This document shows, piece by piece, positions 17,055-25,360 of a stretch of DNA of 62,383 bases. This stretch comes from Bacteroidota bacterium (lineage in GTDB: Bacteria; Bacteroidota; Bacteroidia; Bacteroidales; UBA7960): NCBI GenBank assembly GCA_007693555.1, contig REDJ01000116.1:1-62383 (forward strand), read 5' to 3'. The stretch's first letter is position 1, and each line of letters starts with the position of its first letter. The translations under genes were made by a program, and so were the position numbers. The notes under the pieces are model-generated. The model saw only the letters and a list, made by a program, of their open reading frames with translations. It searched no databases and had not been told where the DNA came from.

Positions 17055-17702
17055 ATGACACGAAAAGAACAACAATCATTTGCACTCCCAGAGGAAACCA
17101 TTAAAAGGTTTCGTCTTTACCAACCCCTATTGCGTTTGTGGATGTATAAAGAAAAACGCAACCTTACAATCTCACTCATAAGCGAGTTTTTAGATATTCC
17201 TGTAGATGTTGTTCTGGAGGATTTTTCCTATTGCCCTCAATGGAAAAAATCCAAAGAGGATTTTGTGGAAGTTGCAACATTAATCGACTGCATTGACACT
17301 TTACTTGGTGAAAAGGAATTCAGAGAGTCTGTCCTCATTGGTATAGGGCGGCTGGGCACTTCACTGTTAAAAAATGAAACCATTGCAGGCAGCGGCCTGA
17401 AAATAGTTGCCGCTTTTGATATTGATCCCGAAAAAACAGGCAAAATAATATCTGGCATTAAAGTACAAAACATGGATAAGCTTGAGAGTTTTGTCAGACA
17501 AATGCACATCAAAATGGCAATGATTGCAACAACACCTGAAAATGCTCTTCAGGCTGCCGACCAGGCCATAGATTCAGGAATTAAGGTTGTTTGGAATTTC
17601 ACCAAAACACGCATCCCGGAGCAGAAAGGTGTCCTGGTTCAAAATACCATCTCAGAGATTGAGCTCGAAAACGATTACCAGAAAATCATTTCACGCATCT
17701 GA
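17055..17702 (+). CDS. rex: Redox-sensing transcriptional repressor Rex-like
   Basis: This is 215 residues, the normal Rex length. Residues 1-75 form a winged helix with the family opening LPEETIKRFRLYQPLLRL and a DNA-recognition region around DVVLEDFSYCP. From about 95 there is a Rossmann domain with GIGRLGTSLL (nucleotide loop), AAFDIDPEKTG and GIKVVWNFTKTRI, all at the places expected in Rex. Rex senses the NADH/NAD+ ratio and represses anaerobic or fermentative genes when NADH is low. The DNA-binding part is more divergent than in Firmicutes Rex (no RKD motif), so its operator may differ; I found no clear TTGTGA-N6-TCACAA site in this window. RtcB follows 47 bp downstream on the same strand. 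Confidence 0.8.
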   Translation: MTRKEQQSFALPEETIKRFRLYQPLLRLWMYKEKRNLTISLISEFLDIPVDVVLEDFSYCPQWKKSKEDFVEVATLIDCIDTLLGEKEFRESVLIGIGRLGTSLLKNETIAGSGLKIVAAFDIDPEKTGKIISGIKVQNMDKLESFVRQMHIKMAMIATTPENALQAADQAIDSGIKVVWNFTKTRIPEQKGVLVQNTISEIELENDYQKIISRI

Positions 17703-17749
17703 TTAAACTACCGGACTATTCCTTTGTTAATATTATTAAACGAGGGATA

Positions 17750-18919
17750 ATGATCAAACAAATCACAACCGAAAAACTACCTATAAAGCTTTGGCTCGCT
17801 GATATTGAGCAGGGTGCGCTGGAGCAGGCCCGGAATCTTGCTAACCTTCCTTTTGCTTACAAGCATATTGCTCTTATGCCCGACTGTCATCAGGGATTTG
17901 GTATGCCTATCGGTGGTGTGCTTGCCTTGGATGAAGTAATTATTCCAAATGCTGTGGGTGTGGATATCGGATGTGGAATGTGTGCAGTAAAAACATCACT
18001 GGAGCATATTCCTCATCACGAATTGAAAAACCTTATGACAGGTATTCGCTCGGTAATTCCCCTTGGATTCAAGCACCATAAAAACATGCAGGATGAAAAA
18101 TTCATGCCACAAAATCATGATCCGCATAGTATGGAGGTAGTTTCCCGGGAATATGACAGCGCCCGCGGGCAAGTTGGAACTTTAGGCGGAGGCAATCATT
18201 TCATTGAAGTTCAGAAAGGAAATGACGGTAAAATATGGATCATGATCCACTCAGGAAGCCGTAATATAGGAAAACAGGTTGCCGATCATTACAACCGTTT
18301 GGCAATAAGGCTTAACGAGCAATGGAAAAGTCCTGTGCCCCGTTCTGCTCAATTGGCTTATTTGCCCCTTGATACCAAAGAAAGCCAGGAATACATAAAA
18401 GAAATGCAATATTGTGTGGATTTTGCCTTTGCCAACCGAAAGCTCATGATGGATCGGGTTGTGGAAATTTTTTCTGACCATTTTAAAGGCAGGTTCAATG
18501 CCTTCCCTATGATCAATATTGCACATAATTATGCAGCTAAAGAAAAGCATTTTGATAAGGATGTTATTTTACATCGCAAAGGTGCTACCCTGGCTGATGA
18601 AGGAACCATTGGTATAATTCCGGGCAGCCAGGGAACCAAAAGCTATATAGTAAAAGGAAAAGGTAATCCTGAAAGTTTCAATAGCTGCTCACATGGTGCA
18701 GGCAGGGTAATGGGCCGTAAGCAGGCTCAAAGAAACCTTAACCTGAAAGAAGAAATCAAAAAACTCAACGAACAAGGTATCATACATGCCATTCGCTCTG
18801 TAAGAGACCTGGATGAAGCTGCCAGTGCCTATAAGAGCATAGACCAGGTTATGAAAAATCAATCTGACCTGGTTGACATCCTTGTTGAACTCACCCCGCT
18901 AGCTGTGATAAAAGGTTAA
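17750..18919 (+). CDS. rtcB: RtcB-family RNA ligase
   Basis: This is 389 residues, the shorter RtcB form. The Mn-binding and guanylation motifs are all present: MPDCHQG (about 43-49), GVDIGCGM, GTLGGGNHFIE, MIHSGSRNIG, and SCSHGAGRVMGR, which holds the His that takes GMP. The enzyme joins 2',3'-cyclic phosphate or 3'-phosphate RNA ends to 5'-OH ends using GTP, in RNA repair or tRNA healing. In E. coli rtcBA is run by the sigma-54 activator RtcR; here no rtcA or CARF-type RtcR is adjacent, and the sigma-54 activator at 13874 has GAF/PAS sensors instead. The gene lies 47 bp after rex and ends at a terminator (18959). Confidence 0.92.
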   Translation: MIKQITTEKLPIKLWLADIEQGALEQARNLANLPFAYKHIALMPDCHQGFGMPIGGVLALDEVIIPNAVGVDIGCGMCAVKTSLEHIPHHELKNLMTGIRSVIPLGFKHHKNMQDEKFMPQNHDPHSMEVVSREYDSARGQVGTLGGGNHFIEVQKGNDGKIWIMIHSGSRNIGKQVADHYNRLAIRLNEQWKSPVPRSAQLAYLPLDTKESQEYIKEMQYCVDFAFANRKLMMDRVVEIFSDHFKGRFNAFPMINIAHNYAAKEKHFDKDVILHRKGATLADEGTIGIIPGSQGTKSYIVKGKGNPESFNSCSHGAGRVMGRKQAQRNLNLKEEIKKLNEQGIIHAIRSVRDLDEAASAYKSIDQVMKNQSDLVDILVELTPLAVIKG

Positions 18920-18958
18920 AATTGCCGTTTAAGCTATATTTTTTGATGTCCTGTAGAT

Positions 18959-18984
18959 AACACCTGCAATTTTCAGGTGTTTTT
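18959..18984 (+). terminator. Intrinsic terminator after rtcB
   Basis: An 8-bp stem (aacacctg / caggtgtt) with a 6-7-nt loop runs into a short T-run (18980-18984). It ends the rex-rtcB transcript. Confidence 0.7.
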
Positions 18985-18990
18985 ACCTGG

Positions 18991-19020
18991 TTGTTCATGC
19001 GTTTTGTTACGATATTTTTG
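18991..19020 (+). promoter_or_regulatory. Bacteroidota promoter for the LVIVD lipoprotein
   Basis: TTG at 18991-18993 and TATTTTTG at 19013-19020 are 19 bp apart, a full match to the phylum's TTG-N19-TAnnTTTG pattern. The lipoprotein ATG is 60 bp further on. Confidence 0.7.
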
Positions 19021-19080
19021 TAAGAGAAATATTTGAATATTTATAACCCTTACACTCTAACTGTCGTAAAACTAATTATC

Positions 19081-20973
19081 ATGAAACAAACCAGACTTTT
19101 TCCCTTATTAATTGCGCTATTTCTGATAGTGTTTAATATTTCCTGTAACAAGGAAGAAAACGATAAAGATCCTGATGATCAGGTTAAAATTGACAATATG
19201 ATCGTATCGAATAATATTGTCGAACTCAACAGGAGAATTACCTTTCGCAATGAACTGGTTCCGATAATAAGAGATAACAATTTCAATCTCAAATCGGACG
19301 AAGAAGATGTGGATTATACAAAAAACTTTGCCTTCAAGCTCAAGGCCGATGTAGATCCTCCGGTAAGTAACGGACGCACCTTAATGGCAACGCATGTGGC
19401 TATTAAAAATAATTACGCTTTTGTGTCTTATAACCTCAGAGGCGATGATTATGGTGGCGCAGTGGAAGTATTTAATGTATCCAATATTACACAACCCCAA
19501 ATTGTATCGCAGGCCATTTTCCCAACAGCAGATATCAACTCCATTGATTATGCTGACGGAAAACTTTTCATTGTAGGGGCAACCGCTGATTATTATTATT
19601 TCAACTTCGAAGACCCGGCATTTTTTCAGGTAATTTCCCTTAACGGACAAATGCAAATTTCTGCTGTGGATGTTATTATGGATGTACCATCCTTTTCTGC
19701 CAATGGTGTTCAGGTAAGCGATTCCAACATTTTTATCACTTCGGGAGATAACGGTGGGCTAACAATTTTTGACCGTGACTATAACCTGGTAAAATCAGAA
19801 GAAATATTCGATGCACGCTCAGTGGATTCAAATTCAGATTTTGCTTACGTATTATCAGGTCAGCCCGGCAAAATAAGTATTTTCAACCTGAACTCTTCCA
19901 ACTTTGAAACAGAGTATGCAATTGGAGGTGCCAATACACCCTACTCAAAATCTGAAATTTCTGTTAATGATAACTACATTTTTGCAGCCCTCAATGAAGA
20001 GGGAGTGAAAATGCTTGAAATGGACGGTACCTTAAAACAACATATTCCCAAACCTGAAACTCCTGAAGGAGCTTTGGATGAGAATCATGTAACCAACAGT
20101 GTTTCTGTAAACAACTCCTTGCTCTTTATGGGTAACGGTGAATCCGGAATTGCTGTAGGCGAAATGATTGAAGAACTGGATGATGAAATTGTTATACTGG
20201 GTACAATGGCTTTCAATGATATGGGGTCGTCAAACTTTGTGCAATCACGCGATAGTATAATATTTGTTGCAAGCGGACTGGGCGGATTAAAAATTCTTGC
20301 CATTTCCATTGACAACGGTGTGCCTGATGATATCATACCCACCGAACCCTGCCCGACTCTCATGGAAGCCATCACTTTGATGTTCCCTGAATCAGTAAAT
20401 GCCATGGAACTGCATCCCTACCTTTTTGAAGAAGATGTTACGTTGAATGTAACTACAGAAGAAGAAACCAATGTATACGTGAAATTTGTATGGGAAGGTG
20501 CCGGATGGAAAAATACTTTTGGCTATTATGCCTATCCTGCGGATAATCCGCCCGCAAGCATAGAAGATCTGGAAAAACATGTTGTTTTTCCCAATGCTTC
20601 AATGGTAGGCAGTGGTGGTGGACTGGAACCAGGCGATATGGTTCAGCTTGGTGACGGACCATTTCCTGCCAATACAGTCATAGGATTTTATCTTGTAGCC
20701 CAGGGCTGGGCAAATGGTCAGATGGTAGATGGTATTTATACCCATTATACCAATATCGAATTTAATAACAACAATAACCAGCAACATCTTCTGTTTATAG
20801 AAAACGGATGCGAAGACCTTGTTCTTACCTTTGAGGATATTATGCTACCTGGGGGAGATAAGGATTTCAACGATATTATTCTGGTTATTAAAGACAATGA
20901 GGATCAGCTTCCAAATACTAACTTTAATGTGGAAGGCATTATTACCTTATCCGAAGATGATATGGATATGTAA
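19081..20973 (+). CDS. Lipoprotein with LVIVD beta-propeller-like repeats and DUF4114 domain
   Basis: This is 630 residues from ATG 19081; the frame extends to 19033, but only this start puts a lipobox (NIS-C, Cys22) after a short signal sequence. Residues about 100-420 carry LVIVD-type repeats (AVEVFNVSNITQPQ, INSIDYADGKLFIVG), which usually fold as a propeller-like surface. The last 150 residues hold a DUF4114 domain ending in FEDIMLPGGDKDFNDIILVI, the Asp-rich loop typical of that family and probably Ca-binding. It is anchored in a membrane, most likely facing outward, and has no recognised enzyme function. A dedicated promoter lies upstream and a terminator at 20995, so it is a single-gene unit. 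Confidence 0.8.
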   Translation: MKQTRLFPLLIALFLIVFNISCNKEENDKDPDDQVKIDNMIVSNNIVELNRRITFRNELVPIIRDNNFNLKSDEEDVDYTKNFAFKLKADVDPPVSNGRTLMATHVAIKNNYAFVSYNLRGDDYGGAVEVFNVSNITQPQIVSQAIFPTADINSIDYADGKLFIVGATADYYYFNFEDPAFFQVISLNGQMQISAVDVIMDVPSFSANGVQVSDSNIFITSGDNGGLTIFDRDYNLVKSEEIFDARSVDSNSDFAYVLSGQPGKISIFNLNSSNFETEYAIGGANTPYSKSEISVNDNYIFAALNEEGVKMLEMDGTLKQHIPKPETPEGALDENHVTNSVSVNNSLLFMGNGESGIAVGEMIEELDDEIVILGTMAFNDMGSSNFVQSRDSIIFVASGLGGLKILAISIDNGVPDDIIPTEPCPTLMEAITLMFPESVNAMELHPYLFEEDVTLNVTTEEETNVYVKFVWEGAGWKNTFGYYAYPADNPPASIEDLEKHVVFPNASMVGSGGGLEPGDMVQLGDGPFPANTVIGFYLVAQGWANGQMVDGIYTHYTNIEFNNNNNQQHLLFIENGCEDLVLTFEDIMLPGGDKDFNDIILVIKDNEDQLPNTNFNVEGIITLSEDDMDM

Positions 20974-20994
20974 ATCAAGATGATAATTGAAAAT

Positions 20995-21029
20995 AAAAAA
21001 GCCGGAAAATAATAGTTCCGGCTTTTTTT
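20995..21029. terminator. Bidirectional terminator between convergent genes
   Basis: Arms aaaaaagccggaa and ttccggctttttt (20995-21007 and 21016-21028) pair perfectly around an 8-nt loop, with A- and T-runs on the two sides. It serves both the lipoprotein gene and the minus-strand gene at 21051. Confidence 0.85.
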
Positions 21030-21050
21030 AATGTATTTTTTTTTATTCTG

Positions 21051-21584
21051 TCAGGCTTTTATTTTCGCCAGAGCAGGATATCGAAGTTGCAACAGATAGA
21101 AACCTCCAAAGAAAACTGTGTTATAAAACAAATCGCCAATTAATCCGGTATGAAAGAATGGGAATCCCATAGTGTAGCTTTGCATTAATCCGGCAAGTGT
21201 TTGGGGATAAAATGGACTACCAAGCCATACAGCAAAATTTGTAATTACGAAAAACAATGTTGATGAAGCCAGAGAACCTCCAAGTACGCTGCTGACCCTG
21301 ATATTGTTTCGCATAAGATTACCCAGCAAAACTACCAGCGCAAAACTAATGTAAACCGGAAGCATAAATCCATGAAAGCCGATTATTAAGTCGCTGATAA
21401 AAAGGGCAAATAAAGGAACGAAAAAAGCCAGCCATTTTCTTCCCAGGTGTGCACCTCCGAAAAGTGCTATAGCTGCAATGGGTGTAAAATTGGGATAATG
21501 GGGAATAAGACGCATTACTGCTGCAAATAAAATGATCCCGAAAATTACCAGAACTTTAGGGTTTAGAAGGTTTTTAAGATTCAT
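21051..21584 (-). CDS. DUF6580 family membrane protein, putative transport component
   Basis: This is 177 residues with five or six membrane helices. The N-terminal half carries the DUF6580 pattern RLIPHYPNFTPIAAIALFGGAHLGRKW, with the charged Arg and aromatic residues in the first loop, and FALFISDLIIGFH in the next helix. The family looks like the S component of ECF vitamin transporters and is often called a putative ECF-type substrate-binding subunit, but no substrate is established. No ECF A or T genes are adjacent. The gene is alone on the minus strand and shares the terminator at 20995 with the lipoprotein gene. A vitamin or metal uptake role is inference only. Confidence 0.75.
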   Translation of the reverse strand: MNLKNLLNPKVLVIFGIILFAAVMRLIPHYPNFTPIAAIALFGGAHLGRKWLAFFVPLFALFISDLIIGFHGFMLPVYISFALVVLLGNLMRNNIRVSSVLGGSLASSTLFFVITNFAVWLGSPFYPQTLAGLMQSYTMGFPFFHTGLIGDLFYNTVFFGGFYLLQLRYPALAKIKA

Positions 21585-21728
21585 AACGAGATGATTTGTG
21601 AATATAAATTGGTACTTATTTTGAGCTAAAGTAAAAAATCAACAGCATTTTAAACAGCAGAAAAATCATTTTGTTTTGAATTGGCTGTTTTATAATTTAC
21701 CTTTCCAGCCTCTTTTTTTTGAAATTAC

Positions 21729-21736
21729 TATATTTG
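21729..21736 (+). promoter_or_regulatory. -7 element for the DUF2784 gene
   Basis: TATATTTG matches TAnnTTTG and lies 41 bp ahead of the DUF2784 start. No TTG at the usual distance was found. Confidence 0.5.
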
Positions 21737-21776
21737 AGCTTGATTTTTCAATTTTTATACGAATAAAACCTCCATA

Positions 21777-22151
21777 ATGCTGGTTCTGGCTGATTATTTT
21801 TTTACAATATTTCATCTTTTACTCATATTATTCAATTTGTTTGGGTGGATATGGAAACCATTACGCAAAGCTCACCTGGCAGTTATCAGTCTTACCCTTG
21901 CTTCCTGGTTTATATTGGGGATTTGGTATGGCTGGGGTTACTGTCCTTTTACCGACTGGCACTGGCAGGTATTGAGAGAATTGGGGTACAGAGGCTTGCC
22001 CTCTTCTTATATCAGTTTTCTTGTAATCAGAATAACAGGATTTATGCCACCTGCAAAATGGGTTGATGGCCTTACTTTGGGATTTGCTTTGGCGGCTTTT
22101 ATAATTTCTTTGAAAGTAAATTTCTGGCCTGGAAAAAAATTTAAAAAATGA
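21777..22151 (+). CDS. DUF2784 family membrane protein
   Basis: This is 124 residues with three to four membrane helices (about 7-25, 34-52 and 95-113). The conserved part of the family, GYCPFTDWHWQVLRELG, is present at about 54-70, with the Cys, Pro and Trp residues that mark DUF2784. Its function is not known. It precedes the branching-enzyme gene by 86 bp on the same strand, and they could share a transcript, but nothing ties it to glycogen. Confidence 0.8.
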   Translation: MLVLADYFFTIFHLLLILFNLFGWIWKPLRKAHLAVISLTLASWFILGIWYGWGYCPFTDWHWQVLRELGYRGLPSSYISFLVIRITGFMPPAKWVDGLTLGFALAAFIISLKVNFWPGKKFKK

Positions 22152-22237
22152 TTAATTGCTTTAGACCGAATTTTATTTTCAAATGGTAAAAAGTTTATTT
22201 TTACCTTTAGAAACTTACAGTTACAAAATCGAAAGCT

Positions 22238-24232
22238 ATGATATACCCTGAATACCTTGAACACGATCCTTATCTTCAGCCTTTTACAGAACCTATTTTA
22301 GGACGCCTGAAAAGAGCCGCCAGGAAAGAGGCTGAACTTTTGGGTGATAAAAAGAGCCTGGATGAATTTGCTGTGGGTTATATGCACTACGGATTGCACA
22401 AACAAAAAAATAACTGGGTTCTTCGCGAATGGGCGCCTGCTGCTACGGCAATTTATCTCGTAGGTGATTTTTCTGACTGGCAACCCCGGGAGGAGTTCAG
22501 CTTTACAAATTCCGGCAATGGAAACTGGGAGCTTATTGTTCCGTTAAAAACCCTGAAACATCTCGACCTTTATAAATTGCACATGTGCTGGAATGGAGGA
22601 AGCGACGACAGGGTTCCGGCTTGGGCAAGGCGTGTGGTGCAGGATGAAAAAACAAATGTTTTCAACGCTCAGGTATGGGATCCACCCAAGCCTTACATAT
22701 GGAAAAATGATCCACCTGTAAAAAAGAAAAATTTTGCACCCCTTGTCTATGAAGCCCACGTGGGTATGGCAATAGAAGAATATAAAGTAGGTACATTTGA
22801 AGAATTTCGAAAAAATGTGCTTCCCGGCATAAAAAAATCAGGATACAATACCATTCAACTGATGGCTGTTCAGGAACATCCCTATTATGGCTCTTTCGGG
22901 TACCATGTAAGTAGTTTTTTTGCTGCATCCTCACGTTTTGGGACACCAGATGAACTGAAGGCACTTATCGATGATGCGCATGGTATGGGTATTTTTGTTG
23001 TTATGGATATTGTTCATTCCCATGCCGTAAAAAATGAAGTAGAAGGGATAAGCCGTTACGATGGTACCCTTTATCAGTTTTTTCATGATGGTCCTCGTGG
23101 CGATCATCCTGCATGGGATAGCCGGTGTTTTGATTACGGGAAAAATGAGGTTCTTCATTTTTTACTGTCCAACTGTAAATTCTGGCTAACTGAATATCGT
23201 TTCGACGGATACCGTTTTGATGGAGTAACCAGCATGTTATACAATGATCATGGTCTGGGAAGTGCATTTACTCAATATCAGCAGTATTATGATGGAAATC
23301 AGGATGATGATGCCATAGTTTATCTGAAACTGGCCAATAAAGTCATTCACCAGGTAAATCCCGATGCCATAACCATTGCTGAAGAAATGAGTGGTATGCC
23401 GGGGCTTGCCTCTCCGGCTCATGAGGGAGGATATGGGTTTGATTACCGCCTGGCAATGGGAATTCCCGATTACTGGATCAAGACTATTAAAGAAAAACCC
23501 CTTGAATTCTGGCAGGTTGGAGATATTTTTTACAACCTCTCCAACAAAAGAAAAGATGAAAAAACCATACATTATGCCGAATCTCATGATCAGGCATTGG
23601 TTGGTGACAAAACAATCATTTTCTGGCTAATGGATAAGGAAATGTATTACAATATGCATGTAGATCACAAAAATATTGTGGTTGACAATGGCATTGCACT
23701 TCACAAAATTATCCGGCTTCTTACACTGGCAACAGCCGGCGATGGATATCTGAATTTTATGGGCAATGAATTTGGTCATCCTGAGTGGATTGACTTTCCC
23801 GGCAGACATAACAACTGGTCGTATCACTATGCACGACGGCAATGGAGCCTGGCGCAGAATAAGGAATTAAAGTACCGTTTTCTGAATGCATTTGACCAGC
23901 AAATGATAAATTTTTTCAAAAGAAGAAATATAATCAGCAAGCAACTGGGGTATCCGCGCGTGCAGAATACAACTGATCAGGTTTTGGTTTTCGAAAGAGG
24001 AAAGTATGTATTTGTTTTCAATTTAAATCCTTTTAAATCTTTTGCTGATTATGCTTTTGAAATAACACCCGGAAAATATCAGGTTATACTTGATACGGAT
24101 CAGCAGGATTTTGGTGGATTTGACAGACAGGACATGAATTATATGCATACCACATTTAAAAATGCTTTTGATAATGATTCCATAAGTCTTTACATACCCT
24201 CATTGACAGCATTTGTTTTAGAAAAAAAGTAA
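22238..24232 (+). CDS. glgB: 1,4-alpha-glucan branching enzyme, eukaryotic type (GH13_8)
   Basis: This is 664 residues. An N-terminal CBM48 domain (about 55-150, WAPAATAIYLVGDFSDWQ) precedes the (beta/alpha)8 catalytic barrel and an alpha-amylase C-terminal beta domain. Catalytic residues are in place: DIVHSHAVKN, nucleophile Asp in YRFDGVTSM (about 327), acid/base Glu in TIAEEMSGMP (about 380), and Asp in ESHDQALVGDKT (about 450). It cuts an alpha-1,4 chain and re-attaches it by an alpha-1,6 bond in glycogen. The sequence follows the shorter GBE1-like form also found in plants and animals and not the longer E. coli GlgB. No other glycogen genes (glgA, glgC, glgP) are in the window. The AHSA1-domain gene starts 2 bp after its stop. 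Confidence 0.9.
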   Translation: MIYPEYLEHDPYLQPFTEPILGRLKRAARKEAELLGDKKSLDEFAVGYMHYGLHKQKNNWVLREWAPAATAIYLVGDFSDWQPREEFSFTNSGNGNWELIVPLKTLKHLDLYKLHMCWNGGSDDRVPAWARRVVQDEKTNVFNAQVWDPPKPYIWKNDPPVKKKNFAPLVYEAHVGMAIEEYKVGTFEEFRKNVLPGIKKSGYNTIQLMAVQEHPYYGSFGYHVSSFFAASSRFGTPDELKALIDDAHGMGIFVVMDIVHSHAVKNEVEGISRYDGTLYQFFHDGPRGDHPAWDSRCFDYGKNEVLHFLLSNCKFWLTEYRFDGYRFDGVTSMLYNDHGLGSAFTQYQQYYDGNQDDDAIVYLKLANKVIHQVNPDAITIAEEMSGMPGLASPAHEGGYGFDYRLAMGIPDYWIKTIKEKPLEFWQVGDIFYNLSNKRKDEKTIHYAESHDQALVGDKTIIFWLMDKEMYYNMHVDHKNIVVDNGIALHKIIRLLTLATAGDGYLNFMGNEFGHPEWIDFPGRHNNWSYHYARRQWSLAQNKELKYRFLNAFDQQMINFFKRRNIISKQLGYPRVQNTTDQVLVFERGKYVFVFNLNPFKSFADYAFEITPGKYQVILDTDQQDFGGFDRQDMNYMHTTFKNAFDNDSISLYIPSLTAFVLEKK

Positions 24233-24234
24233 AT

Positions 24235-24606
24235 ATGGAAATCACATTAACAAAAAAGATAAAAGCAACGCCTGAAGAGATTTACAGGGCTCTTACAAAT
24301 CCCTTCACTATTCAGTTATGGACAGATCAGGATGCTGTTATGGAAGAAAAGGAGGGTAAGGATTTTTCTCTTTTCAACGGTGATATTACCGGCAAAAACA
24401 TGGAGTTTAGACCCAATGAGTTAATCAGACAGGTCTGGTACTTTGATGATAAGGAATCGGAGGTTGTGATAAAAATCTTTCAGGATAAAAACTATTCGCA
24501 GGTAAGGGTAGAGCAAACGAATATTCCTGCAGAGGCCTATGAAAATATACTATCCGGATGGAAAGAAAGTTTACTGGGACCGTTGGCCGATTTTTTTGAA
24601 GCCTGA
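24235..24606 (+). CDS. SRPBCC / AHSA1-domain protein
   Basis: This is 123 residues, a compact START-like fold. It has the usual opening (KKIKATPEEIYRALTNPFTIQLWT), a central beta sheet (MEFRPNELIRQVWYF) and a final long helix (LSGWKESLLGPLADFFE). The family includes small ligand-binding or stress-related proteins and resembles the C-terminal part of Aha1, but bacterial members rarely have a proven ligand. The start lies 2 bp after the branching-enzyme stop, so they form an operon. A role in glycogen metabolism would be guesswork. Confidence 0.8.
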   Translation: MEITLTKKIKATPEEIYRALTNPFTIQLWTDQDAVMEEKEGKDFSLFNGDITGKNMEFRPNELIRQVWYFDDKESEVVIKIFQDKNYSQVRVEQTNIPAEAYENILSGWKESLLGPLADFFEA

Positions 24607-24648
24607 TTTTTAAGTATTTTACCTTGGTTTTAGGAAAACATTTTTCAC

Positions 24649-24656
24649 TATTTTTG
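24649..24656 (+). promoter_or_regulatory. -7 element for the His-rich lipoprotein
   Basis: TATTTTTG (then CATC) matches TAnnTTTG 46 bp before the gene. A TTG sits at 24624-24626, 22 bp upstream, a little beyond the usual spacing. Confidence 0.55.
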
Positions 24657-24702
24657 CATCACTTTTTACAATCAATTACTTAACCAAACAAAAGAAAAAA
24701 TT

Positions 24703-25278
24703 ATGTTGAAGCGAATTTTCATTTTAGCCATTGTGGCTTTAATTATCCAGTCCTGCAATCAGGCAACTGAAAAAGGCACTGAAACTGCAGAAGTAAAAAA
24801 GATATCTGAGTTGGTTTCTGACCCCCTTGGTTTTGAAGGGAAAGAAGTAGTATTTGAAGGTGTTATTACACATATTTGCCGGCACAGCGGTGATAAAATG
24901 CGCGTAAATCAGTTGGATGATGCTGATTTCAGTATTATGGTAATGCTTGAAGATTTTCAAACCCAGATCAATAGCGATTTTGAGGGTAGAAATGTCAAGG
25001 TATCAGGCGTTTTGAAAACCAGGGTACGTAATCTTGATCAGCTTGAAGAAAATCACGATCATGATCATGCTCATGATGGGGAAGAAGGGCACGAATGTTC
25101 ATCTACTGAAGAAGCAATTAAGCAGTTGGAAAAGAGAGGAATTACACCTGATATCGTTGCATATATTGAAATGAAGGGATTTGAAATTTCAGAAACTATC
25201 GAAATGGAAGAAACCAAAGAAGAAGAAACTGAATCTGTGGAAGTAGCAGAAGCCAGTAAACCTGGCGAAGGCTGTTAA
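24703..25278 (+). CDS. Lipoprotein with OB-like domain and His/Asp-rich metal-binding segment
   Basis: This is 191 residues with a lipobox (QSC, Cys18). Residues 36-110 look like a small OB-fold domain (FEGKEVVFEGVITHICRHSGDKM ... NVKVSGVLKTRVRNL), with a Cys and a His close together. A strikingly acidic, His-rich segment follows (ENHDHDHAHDGEEGHEC, about 114-130), and the tail is very Glu-rich and ends in Gly-Cys. The His/Asp cluster suggests binding of Zn, Ni or Cu. Function is unknown; similar nucleic-acid-like OB lipoproteins occur in Bacteroidota. It has its own promoter and ends at a terminator, so it is a single-gene unit. Confidence 0.65.
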   Translation: MLKRIFILAIVALIIQSCNQATEKGTETAEVKKISELVSDPLGFEGKEVVFEGVITHICRHSGDKMRVNQLDDADFSIMVMLEDFQTQINSDFEGRNVKVSGVLKTRVRNLDQLEENHDHDHAHDGEEGHECSSTEEAIKQLEKRGITPDIVAYIEMKGFEISETIEMEETKEEETESVEVAEASKPGEGC

Positions 25279-25298
25279 GCTGCAAAATAAATTATAAT

Positions 25299-25339
25299 AA
25301 AAACGGATATCACTGTGATGAATGGTGATATCCGTTTTT
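25299..25339. terminator. Bidirectional terminator between convergent genes
   Basis: Two perfectly paired 15-nt arms (25299-25313 and 25325-25339) with an 11-nt loop, flanked by A- and T-runs. It ends the His-rich lipoprotein gene and the minus-strand coiled-coil gene. Confidence 0.9.
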
Positions 25340-25360
25340 GTTAATCTTACCAGAATAAGA

